Shown piece after piece: positions 1 through 5,997 of a stretch of 13,666 nt of DNA. Below the pieces are notes generated by a model, which was not told the DNA's origin, made no database searches, and was given only the letters and a program-made list of their open reading frames with translations. Made by a program: the position numbers and the translations under genes. The DNA is taken from NCBI GenBank assembly GCA_034440115.1, contig JAWXBM010000112.1:1-13666 (forward strand), in the 5' to 3' direction. This stretch comes from JAWXBM01 sp034440115 (lineage in GTDB: Bacteria; Pseudomonadota; Gammaproteobacteria; Xanthomonadales; SZUA-36). The first letter of the stretch is position 1; each line of letters begins with the position of its first letter.

Positions 1-1
1 G

Positions 2-697
2 ATCAAAGGCCGGTTGACTCCGGAGCAAGGCGCAATTTTCCAACAAGCGATAGCGTCCGGCATGCAGCAACTGTTTGATGAGCAAAAGGACGTTCCCGCT
101 GGAACGTCTTTTGATGATCAGGCGCCAGACATTCTGCCCAAGCCCCATCCCATCGCCAGCCGCAGGGCTGATGCTTTGGTGCGGATGTCTGAAAATTATT
201 TGTCCGGGAAATCGGGCAATACCGCGGGCAGTTTTGTGATCAACCTGCATACCGATATAGAAACGCTTAAGTCGGCTGGTTACGGTGCTGAAGCATCATT
301 GGAGACCAACGGCGAAAACGCAGGAAACGTTCCCGCAGAAACGTCCCGGCGTATTGCCTGCGATGCGGGTTTGATTCATTGGTTGGATAACAAAGGCGAG
401 CCGCGTAATTTGGAAACCCTCGGCATCGGCCGCAAATCTCGCACGGTTCCGCCAGCCATTAGAAGGGCCCTGCAGCAACGCGACAAGTGCTGCCAGTTTC
501 CGGGCTGTACCTGTTCTCACTTTGTGGATGCCCACCATATCCACCATTGGGCCGATGGCGGTGAAACCAACATGAACAATCTGCTGTTGCTGTGCCGCAC
601 GCATCACCGTCTGGTGCACGAGGGCGGCTTTCAACTGAACCGATTGCCTGGCGGAAAATTCCGAATGACCGGTTTATGTGCTACATGCCGAGCGTGA
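2..697 (+). CDS. HNH endonuclease, DUF222/13E12-type, C-terminal part (5' end outside window)
   Basis: The frame is open to the left edge, so the start lies outside the window; the TTG at 14 is unlikely to be the true start. The C-terminal part carries a clear HNH nuclease fold: a CQFPGC zinc-knuckle-like motif (about 499-516), then DAHHIHHWADGG (about 527-562), then N-N-LLLLC-THHR-VHEGGF (about 571-630). The upstream part (PEQGAIFQQAI) resembles the end of the DUF222 domain found before HNH in 13E12-repeat proteins. The family is assumed to cut DNA; its biological role is poorly known. Between the two domains sits a low-conservation linker containing two copies of a VPA(G/E)TS peptide encoded by palindromic DNA (see findings). 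The tail after VHEGGFQLNRLPGG is short and atypical, so the C-terminus may be slightly truncated. The gene converges on the DUF885 gene, 44 bp away. Confidence 0.85.
   Translation: MKGRLTPEQGAIFQQAIASGMQQLFDEQKDVPAGTSFDDQAPDILPKPHPIASRRADALVRMSENYLSGKSGNTAGSFVINLHTDIETLKSAGYGAEASLETNGENAGNVPAETSRRIACDAGLIHWLDNKGEPRNLETLGIGRKSRTVPPAIRRALQQRDKCCQFPGCTCSHFVDAHHIHHWADGGETNMNNLLLLCRTHHRLVHEGGFQLNRLPGGKFRMTGLCATCRA
90..108 (+). repeat. In-frame palindromic repeat, copy 1
   Basis: ACGTTCCCGCTGGAACGTC. Perfect 7-bp arms (90-96 and 101-107) flank a 4-nt loop. Pairing extends to 85-112 with 11 of 12 positions complementary. It encodes D-V-P-A-G-T-S. It matches copy 2 (327-345) at 17 of 19 positions in the same reading frame. 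Confidence 0.7.
327..345 (+). repeat. In-frame palindromic repeat, copy 2
   Basis: ACGTTCCCGCAGAAACGTC, differing from copy 1 at two positions, which makes the palindrome less perfect. It encodes N-V-P-A-E-T-S in the same frame, exactly 79 codons downstream of copy 1. Confidence 0.65.
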
Positions 698-741
698 TGT
701 TCGCCATGCACAATTGGCATGCACAAACCAAAGACGGCTTG

Positions 742-2469
742 TTAATCAGGCACCGTGGCAGGCTGGCTGGCCAACGACTTCAAGCGTCGAATTTCATCAT
801 CCAAACCAAGCATTTCCCAGCGTTGCAACGCAATCGGTACATTGCCGTTGTGAATCAACTGATCATGAAAGCTCTGCAAAGAAAACTCTTCACCTTTTGC
901 CAGGCGCGCATCGGTAAGGAATTTTTCAATTTGCAGTTTGCCGATCTGGTATGAAATGGCCTGCCCCGGGTAGAAAGCAAAAAACACCGCTTCATCAAAA
1001 GCTGTTTGTGCATCCATGGGTACGGTCTTGGCGGAATATTCGCCCGCTTCGGCGATGGTGAAATCACCAATCGCCAGGCGTATATCCACCTCAACCCGCA
1101 AGGCCCGCAAGCGCATAAAGCTATACATAATCTCGCGACTGCGTGGGCTGAAATCAAACAGGCCCGCTTGCACTAACATTTCTTCTAGGTAAAAGCCGAT
1201 GCCTTCATTGGCGGAGGAGTCGAAAAAATGTCGGCGGATAGGGTCAGGGTGTGCCCAGGACAAAGCCAACTGGAAATAGTGGCCGGGAATACCTTCATGA
1301 ATGATGATGGGCCGCGGGTCGCGAGCTGATGCCAGGCTGAAATAAGGCAAATCTGCAGACGGTTCGCGAATGTAGCTATAGGCATCCTCATCCAACCGGC
1401 TGGCAGAAGTCAGGTCATCGGTTACGCCCAGATGAGCCAGCGGTGCCAACCAGGCCGGCATGGGCCGGTTGCGGTAGTGTTGCAGCCAATACGGCACACT
1501 GAAAAGCCGCTGGTTTTGCAGAAAAGCACGTATTTCCTGTTCATTCCGGGTGGCCACTGCGATCTGTTCATCAACAGAACTAAACAGCGGCAATTCGGGC
1601 ATATCCAGATTGCGGTTTTGTTGCCATGTATCCAGCGTCACCGCCTTGTTCCAGGCTTGCTGTCCCTGGGCCAGCAGTTCAACGGGTGTGTACGGAATCA
1701 GCGCCACATTGCTCAGGAACCACTGGTAAGCATCCGGTCCGATATCGAACTCTTCACCCATTCGATTCAGGTTTTTCTGCAGCCACAGGCGGTAGTCGGC
1801 CAGGGCATCTGAAGCGATCTTGACGGCCTTGCTCATGTTCTCGTATTGGTCCTGAGCAATTTCCGGGGTCAAACCCTCCTGCATGGCAATCAGTTGTTCC
1901 TCGACCGGCGTCAAAAGCTCAATCGTACTCAAAGCAAATGGCTGGACGGAGCGAGTCAGATTAACCTTGGCCTGTTCGATCGTGATCGGGAAATGCTCCA
2001 GCCGAAGCATTAACTGAGTGGTGCGTTCGAGCGTCCAGGGTGAAGACAGCACTAACAACTCGAAAACGGAACCCAGAGTCTGCTGCAAATAGAACAAGGG
2101 GTTACGGTGTGGCTCGCCCAGAATATCCAGTTCCCAGCCAATCCGTTTGATGGCAGAAGACAACAGCAAAGCATCGACTTCGTCTGCGCGGCTAAAACCG
2201 GTGCGATCCAGATCATCGAGCTTTAGCAGATAGTCCTTGTACTTGACCCGGTACACGGCCAGATCTTCCCGCGACCACGCGGGCAGCCAGCCTGCAGGAC
2301 GCTCCACGCGCGGAATATCGTCGCCAGAAGCAGGTTGCTGCTTGCTGCGCCAACTGAAGAAATCCGCTGCCAGGCTTTGCAGGGCAGGGTTTAACCCAGA
2401 AGTTTTGGTCTCAACTGCCAGACCAACATTCGGCAACAACAAGCAAAGGATAATCGGCAGGTAGCGCAT
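742..2469 (-). CDS. DUF885 family protein, exported zinc-metallopeptidase-like
   Basis: A 575-residue protein with a signal peptide (hydrophobic residues 4-17, probable cut after A18 in VGLA-VE), so it is likely periplasmic or a secreted soluble protein. The C-terminal half has the DUF885 signature: HEGIPGHYFQ at 391-400 (zinc-binding-like H391, E392, H397) and NEGIGFYLEE at 421-430 (E422 the likely third ligand). DUF885 proteins resemble metallopeptidases of the gluzincin type, but substrates are mostly unknown, so peptidase activity is inferred. The length is typical of the family. The start is supported by AGGG seven bases before ATG 2469. It is monocistronic and convergent with the HNH gene. 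Nothing suggests a break in the gene. Confidence 0.9.
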   Translation of the reverse strand: MRYLPIILCLLLPNVGLAVETKTSGLNPALQSLAADFFSWRSKQQPASGDDIPRVERPAGWLPAWSREDLAVYRVKYKDYLLKLDDLDRTGFSRADEVDALLLSSAIKRIGWELDILGEPHRNPLFYLQQTLGSVFELLVLSSPWTLERTTQLMLRLEHFPITIEQAKVNLTRSVQPFALSTIELLTPVEEQLIAMQEGLTPEIAQDQYENMSKAVKIASDALADYRLWLQKNLNRMGEEFDIGPDAYQWFLSNVALIPYTPVELLAQGQQAWNKAVTLDTWQQNRNLDMPELPLFSSVDEQIAVATRNEQEIRAFLQNQRLFSVPYWLQHYRNRPMPAWLAPLAHLGVTDDLTSASRLDEDAYSYIREPSADLPYFSLASARDPRPIIIHEGIPGHYFQLALSWAHPDPIRRHFFDSSANEGIGFYLEEMLVQAGLFDFSPRSREIMYSFMRLRALRVEVDIRLAIGDFTIAEAGEYSAKTVPMDAQTAFDEAVFFAFYPGQAISYQIGKLQIEKFLTDARLAKGEEFSLQSFHDQLIHNGNVPIALQRWEMLGLDDEIRRLKSLASQPATVPD

Positions 2470-2558
2470 ACTATTTCCCTGAGTATTGGCTTACTGGTTT
2501 TACAGCATGCCCATACTAAAGAAAAATTTCTGATTTTGTATTAAAACTGGCGAGACTC

Positions 2559-2587
2559 TTGGCCAGTCTTTATGGGCAGTCTATGCT
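2559..2587 (+). promoter_or_regulatory. Candidate sigma70 promoter upstream of the mmuM unit
   Basis: The -35 box TTGGCC (2559-2564) and the -10 box TATGCT (2582-2587) are separated by 17 bp; each matches the consensus at 4 of 6 positions. An inverted repeat, ACTGGC (2546-2551) and GCCAGT (2562-2567), overlaps the -35 box and could be an operator. Read by eye only. Confidence 0.35.
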
Positions 2588-2617
2588 GCATCACTCTGAT
2601 GCTATCGGGAAAAGAAC

Positions 2618-2800
2618 ATGAAAAGAGTATGTCGTGGAGCATGGGTAGCTGCACTGCTTATGAGTTCAGCGCGACTGCAGGTTTACGGTTGGCCCGATAT
2701 GAAGGCCGTCAAAGTCAGCGTGAACACCAGTAAACCCCGGGTGTTCGGTTTTGAACCGCTTTTTGGTGATGGCAATATTTCTATGGCATTCAAGGACTAA
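2618..2800 (+). CDS. Small hypothetical ORF ahead of mmuM (doubtful)
   Basis: A 60-codon ORF begins MKRVCRGAWVAALLMSS, which has the look of a short export signal. The rest (GWPDMKAVKVSVNT and onward) resembles no family I know. A weak GGGA lies seven bases before the ATG. Its stop codon TAA ends at 2800, touching the first possible ATG of mmuM, so the two could be translationally coupled. Against it being a gene: it is short, there is no recognised domain, and it may simply be the leader of the mmuM transcript. The 2470-2617 stretch before it holds the divergent promoter region for this unit and the DUF885 gene. Confidence 0.3.
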   Translation: MKRVCRGAWVAALLMSSARLQVYGWPDMKAVKVSVNTSKPRVFGFEPLFGDGNISMAFKD

Positions 2801-2805
2801 TGGTC

Positions 2806-3792
2806 ATGTCCAGAGCGCTAACGGAACATCTTGAGAAGCAAGGATTTGTGCTTCTGGATGGCGCACTTGCCACCGAACTGGAACAGAAGGGTGCCGATCT
2901 GAACGATCCGCTGTGGTCAGCCCGGTGTTTGCTGGAATCGCCGGAGCTGATCTCAGAGGTCCACAGCGATTACTTGCGTGCGGGTGCCGATGTCATTGCA
3001 TCAGCGACTTACCAGGCCAGCGAGGCGGGCTTCCGCGAGCGCGGCTTGAGCAGCAAAGAGGCCAGGGCATTGATGCAGGAAGGTGTGGACCTGGCGGTAC
3101 GTGCGCGGAATGACTTTTGGCTTGGTGATGGCAGCGGAGATTCATATAACGAAAAAATTGCTGGCGGTGAAATCGGTCGCGACGGTTTGAAACCATTGGT
3201 AGCGGTATCCATGGGCCCATTTGGTGCCTGCCTGCACGATGGCTCGGAATATCATGGAAATTACACCAGCAATTGGCGTGAAGTCAGCGTCTTTCACCGC
3301 GAACGCATGTTGTGGTTGGCAGAGGCTGGTGCCGATTTACTGGCTTTTGAAACCATACCCTCATTGCCAGAAGCGGAGATTCTGCTGGAGCTGCTGGAAA
3401 AACATGTAAATGACTTGCATGGACTGCCGACTTGGATCAGCTTCAGTTGCAAAGACGGCCAGCATGTTAGCCATGGTGAGCCTTTTCGTGAATGCATAGA
3501 GCTGATCGCAGGGTCCAGACGGGTAGTGGCTGCTGGAATCAACTGCACGGCCCCAAGCTTAGTCACTGAATTATTGCGCAGCGTCGACGCCACTGATCTG
3601 CCGTTGATGGTATATCCCAACAGCGGCGAAACCTGGGTTGCTCACGCACATTGCTGGCTGGGGCAGAGTGATACGGATTTTGCCATTGAGGAATGGTTTG
3701 ACGCGGGCGTGCGCTTATTTGGTGGCTGTTGTCGAACGCGTCCTGATGATATCGCTGACATGCGAAAAACCCTGGTGGCGCTGGGCGGCTAG
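2806..3792 (+). CDS. mmuM: Homocysteine S-methyltransferase
   Basis: This cytoplasmic enzyme transfers a methyl group from S-methylmethionine (or S-adenosylmethionine) to homocysteine, making methionine. It resembles E. coli MmuM across its whole length: LLDGALATELE near the N-terminus, LWSARCLLESPELI, VSMGPFGACLHDGSEYHG, ADLLAFETIPS, and VYPNSGETW. The three zinc-binding cysteines are present: C247 in GINCTAPS and C308-C309 in GGCCR. I chose ATG 2806 (328 residues) because AAGGA at 2792-2796 sits nine bases ahead; ATG 2800 is in frame but too close to it. No S-methylmethionine permease (mmuP) is adjacent, unlike E. coli. A tRNA-Cys gene follows 46 bp after the stop. Confidence 0.93.
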   Translation: MSRALTEHLEKQGFVLLDGALATELEQKGADLNDPLWSARCLLESPELISEVHSDYLRAGADVIASATYQASEAGFRERGLSSKEARALMQEGVDLAVRARNDFWLGDGSGDSYNEKIAGGEIGRDGLKPLVAVSMGPFGACLHDGSEYHGNYTSNWREVSVFHRERMLWLAEAGADLLAFETIPSLPEAEILLELLEKHVNDLHGLPTWISFSCKDGQHVSHGEPFRECIELIAGSRRVVAAGINCTAPSLVTELLRSVDATDLPLMVYPNSGETWVAHAHCWLGQSDTDFAIEEWFDAGVRLFGGCCRTRPDDIADMRKTLVALGG

Positions 3793-3798
3793 GGATAG

Positions 3799-3829
3799 TA
3801 GAATGCGCCGCTCGGGTTTTCCCGCATTC
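3799..3829 (+). promoter_or_regulatory. Candidate tRNA-Cys promoter and leader hairpin
   Basis: TAGAAT (3799-3804) is a plausible -10 box followed by a GC-rich discriminator (GCGCCGC), as is common for stringently controlled tRNA genes; no good -35 box is seen. GAATGC (3801-3806) can pair with GCATTC (3824-3829), with GGG/CCC stacking inside, forming a hairpin just before the tRNA. It lacks a T-run, so it is not a clear terminator for mmuM. Confidence 0.3.
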
Positions 3830-3838
3830 TCAAACCAA

Positions 3839-3912
3839 GGCTAGGTGGCAGAGTGGTTATGCAGCGGCCTGCAAAGCCGCGGACGCCGGTTCGATTCCGA
3901 CCCTAGCCTCCA
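3839..3912 (+). tRNA. tRNA-Cys (GCA)
   Basis: A 74-nt cloverleaf. The acceptor stem GGCTAGG (3839-3845) pairs with CCTAGCC (3902-3908). The discriminator is U at 3909, a cysteine identity base, and CCA is encoded at 3910-3912. The anticodon GCA (3871-3873) sits in an anticodon arm with GCGGC/GCCGC-type pairing. The T arm has GGTTCGATTCC. Confidence 0.97.
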
Positions 3913-3926
3913 ATTTTCCAGTATCA

Positions 3927-3967
3927 CCGTCATCCCGGACAGCGCGTAGCGCGTGATCCGGGATCCA
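3927..3967. repeat. REP-like palindromic element
   Basis: Perfect 8-bp outer arms, ATCCCGGA (3932-3939) and TCCGGGAT (3957-3964), enclose an inner CGCG-TAG-CGCG stem. The CGTCATCCCGG opening is, as I recall, typical of dispersed intergenic palindromes in many proteobacteria. It starts 14 bp after tRNA-Cys and may help end or protect its transcript. Only one copy is in this window. Confidence 0.6.
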
Positions 3968-4059
3968 TGGTTGGGTGATGTTTGGCAAGCAAACCAGACC
4001 GATTTTGCCTCAAAAGAACTACAATAACGCTCTTCCTTGCCAGATAAGACAAACCCCAG

Positions 4060-4992
4060 TTGGCTAAACCCGTTTATTCCCATCCCGATACGCTACCCAT
4101 TGCCGAATCTTTGGATTTTGGCATCAGAACGCGGTCATTGCGCGATCTGTTGGACTACTTTCATCTGCACCAGCATGAAGTTGCTCTTATCGGTGATCTG
4201 CCTTCTACCCTCGCTGCCTATTGTTATGTCTGCCACGGGCACCAACGGCTTTCGATCGAGAGCCACGATGGCCAAGCGAATTGGCGGGAGACCCTTCGAT
4301 GTTCATCGTGTGGTTTGATCAATCGTTGGCGCAGCAGCATTCATCTGTTTGAAATACTTTGTGCGCCCAAAAAAGCAGATCGGATCTACATCACCGAAGC
4401 GGTTACTCCGCTTTTTGAGATTCTGAAGCAGCGCTATCCTCGAACCATAGGTAGTGAGTACGTAGAAGGGCATGCATCCGGCAGCTCTGTTACCGCTAAC
4501 GGCAAAAGAATCCGGGTAGAAGATGTAACCAGGCTAAGCTTCAAGGCCAGGTTTTTCGACAATATTCTCAGCTTTGATGTATTAGAGCACGTGCCCGATT
4601 ATCGCCAGGCGCTCAGGGAGTTTTTCAGAGTGTTGAAGCCGGGCGGCAAGCTGCTCTGGAGCGCACCGTTTAGTTTTGCCGAGAATACCGAAATACGCGC
4701 CAGTTTGTTGGCCGACGGCAGCATAGAACATCATTTGCCAGCCGATTATCACGGTGACCCGTTGTCCGACGAGGGCGTGCTGTGCCTCCAGTCCTTTGGG
4801 ATGGATACCCTCAAGGCCATGGAACACATAGGCTTTGTTGACGCCAGGGTTTGTGCTTTTTCAAGTCGAGAATTTGCTTATCTGGGCGATAACATCCTGT
4901 ATGTGGCGCAAAAGCCCAGCGATTCCGGATCAGCCAAACGGCGCTTCACTTATTGGTTTTCTGCCAAATCCTCGAAATCGATTCAAGACTGA
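4060..4992 (+). CDS. Class I SAM-dependent methyltransferase with N-terminal zinc-ribbon-like motif
   Basis: A 310-residue protein. Two CxxC pairs (C55/C58 in CYVC, C81/C84 in CSSC) suggest a zinc ribbon. The methyltransferase part follows: ITEAVTPLFE (111-120) and GSEYVEG (131-137) stand in place of a classic GxGxG loop, then FDNILSFDVLEHVPD (166-180) and FFRVLKPGGKLLWSAPF (188-204), which are the acidic motif and post-motif typical of Methyltransf_11-type enzymes. Substrate unknown; relatives often sit in sugar or surface-polysaccharide settings, but here the gene is alone between two tRNA genes. The start is TTG 4060: an in-frame stop lies at 4045-4047, and the first in-frame ATG is far downstream in the C-terminal third. 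A TACAAT at 4020-4025 is a possible -10 box without an obvious -35. Confidence 0.82.
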   Translation: MAKPVYSHPDTLPIAESLDFGIRTRSLRDLLDYFHLHQHEVALIGDLPSTLAAYCYVCHGHQRLSIESHDGQANWRETLRCSSCGLINRWRSSIHLFEILCAPKKADRIYITEAVTPLFEILKQRYPRTIGSEYVEGHASGSSVTANGKRIRVEDVTRLSFKARFFDNILSFDVLEHVPDYRQALREFFRVLKPGGKLLWSAPFSFAENTEIRASLLADGSIEHHLPADYHGDPLSDEGVLCLQSFGMDTLKAMEHIGFVDARVCAFSSREFAYLGDNILYVAQKPSDSGSAKRRFTYWFSAKSSKSIQD

Positions 4993-5001
4993 AATTCAGG
5001 G

Positions 5002-5030
5002 GTGAAAGCCCACGGGCAGGGCGGTACAAT
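5002..5030 (+). promoter_or_regulatory. Candidate sigma70 promoter of tRNA-Leu
   Basis: GTGAAA (5002-5007) and TACAAT (5025-5030) lie 17 bp apart. A GC-rich discriminator (GTGCGGCC) follows, as expected for a growth-rate-controlled tRNA gene. The tRNA begins 18 bp after the -10 box. Confidence 0.55.
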
Positions 5031-5047
5031 GTGCGGCCTTCCAGAAT

Positions 5048-5134
5048 GCCCGGGTGGCGAAATTGGTAGACGCAAGGGACTTAAAATCCCTCGACCGCAA
5101 GGTCATGCCGGTTCAATTCCGGCCCCGGGCACCA
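5048..5134 (+). tRNA. tRNA-Leu (UAA)
   Basis: An 87-nt class II tRNA. The acceptor stem GCCCGGG (5048-5054) pairs with CCCGGGC (5124-5130), the discriminator is A 5131, and CCA is encoded at 5132-5134. The anticodon TAA is at 5082-5084 within the loop CTTAAAA, closed by AGGGA/TCCCT. The long variable arm (TCGACCGCAAGGTCA region) is typical of leucine tRNAs. tRNA-Leu genes are common integration sites; the following DNA is AT-richer. Confidence 0.97.
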
Positions 5135-5534
5135 TAAAATTCAAACAGATACGTAGGATTATTGAAACGTAAGGCTGCTGTGAAAATTTCCCAGTACAGA
5201 TTTCAGTAAAGGTTTTGCAATGTAATCGGATGGCCCTTAATGATGGCGAGGTTCTGCCTTCTCTTTGTGGAGCGCAATGAGGTGGTCGAATGCTTTTTGA
5301 ACATGGAACGAACGCCCTTCAAAGACTTAAGGGAACGACACGACTCTGACCCCCCCCACGTTGTGGATGATTTCGGAAACAAACCATAGAAGGCGACTGA
5401 AAATTATTTTTGTAGTAAAAGAAGGTAGCCCTCATATTAAGTCGGCTTACGAGCCTCAACCGGAAGCAGAGCGCATATGGCAGATTAGAGCGCCGTTTTT
5501 ACCTTATTGAAACCTGACAAATTGAGATGCCAAA
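5135..5534. other. AT-rich accessory stretch without an intact gene
   Basis: 400 bp between tRNA-Leu and the antitoxin gene. Its base composition is visibly lower in GC than the rest of the window. It holds only broken or very short frames (see the pseudogene entry), a run of eight C at 5350-5357, and no clear terminator for the tRNA. I found no second copy of the tRNA 3' end that would mark an attachment site. Confidence 0.6.
5240..5510 (+). pseudogene. Possible decayed toxin gene upstream of the antitoxin
   Basis: Two overlapping frames cover this stretch. The first runs from ATG 5240/5243 to TAG 5387-5389 (about 48 codons, ending HVVDDFGNKP). The second is open from 5331 to TGA 5508-5510 and ends in RRLKIIFVVKEG followed by SAYEPQPEAERIW. 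The second piece looks like the C-terminal strands of small toxins encoded ahead of CopG-type antitoxins (basic strand, then hydrophobic strand, then TAYEP-like end). Its stop is 24 bp before the antitoxin ATG, the spacing expected of a toxin-antitoxin operon. A one-base shift, at the C8 tract 5350-5357 or slightly downstream, would join the frames. Family assignment is my inference and uncertain; it could also be an unrelated relic. Confidence 0.3.
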
Positions 5535-5927
5535 ATGAATACTGAAAGACGGGGAACGACAGCAAAGCCAGCCTTAAAAGATAGAATTAAAGGAACAATA
5601 ACAAACTGGGAAAATGGAAAGTTGGGTTTGTCGGAAGACCACGCTGAGCCAATCAATTTGGAAGAAATGGCTGAGTTGAGTGAAAGTTTCGACTTGGAAC
5701 TTAAACCAATTTCAATCCGTTTGCCCAAGATATTAATTAGCCAATTGAAATTTATTTCGCAAATGAATGGAATAGGCTATCAACCGCTTATTCGTGATGT
5801 ATTGACCCGCTTCACTCGCTCAGAGATCATTTATTTGGCAAATCAATTGGCGGCTCAAAAAGAAGCCGAAGCAACTTTGTCAGATGAAGATAGCCCGGCA
5901 GCCAGGCAATTACGTGATTGCGCTTAA
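5535..5927 (+). CDS. CopG/BrnA-like ribbon-helix-helix antitoxin, orphan
   Basis: A 130-residue acidic protein. The centre (about 66-95) has the ribbon-helix-helix pattern: a strand ISIRLPK, then a helix ISQLKFISQMNG, then GIGYQPLIRDVLTRF, which is highly typical of CopG-family antitoxins that bind their own promoter. The N-terminal half contains WENGKLGLSEDHAE, the usual toxin-binding acidic region in such proteins. The C-terminal tail is polar. The start is ATG 5535 with GAGA seven bases ahead. No intact toxin gene lies on either side; the upstream frames look broken. Codon use is AT-richer than in neighbouring genes, which supports acquisition by transfer. Confidence 0.72.
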   Translation: MNTERRGTTAKPALKDRIKGTITNWENGKLGLSEDHAEPINLEEMAELSESFDLELKPISIRLPKILISQLKFISQMNGIGYQPLIRDVLTRFTRSEIIYLANQLAAQKEAEATLSDEDSPAARQLRDCA

Positions 5928-5997
5928 GCACGAAAGCACCTCCTGCATAGTCAGCAATTCTCGCTTGCGGTGATTCGGATCTGATCGAATTCAGCTA

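Noticed and set aside
705..726. Direct repeat CATGCACAA (705-713 and 718-726) between the HNH and DUF885 genes
   Set aside because: Short, two copies only, with no stem plus T-run; not enough for a terminator or binding site.
2550..2590. MetJ-box-like AGAC/GTCT repeats before mmuM
   Set aside because: The best 8-mer (AGACTCTT) matches AGACGTCT at only 5 of 8 positions and no tandem array is seen.
3841..4083. Minus-strand 80-codon ORF ending GSESNRRPRLCRPLHNHSAT
   Set aside because: It is the antisense translation of tRNA-Cys plus the REP-like palindrome; this tail is a familiar artefact of tRNA-overlapping ORF calls.
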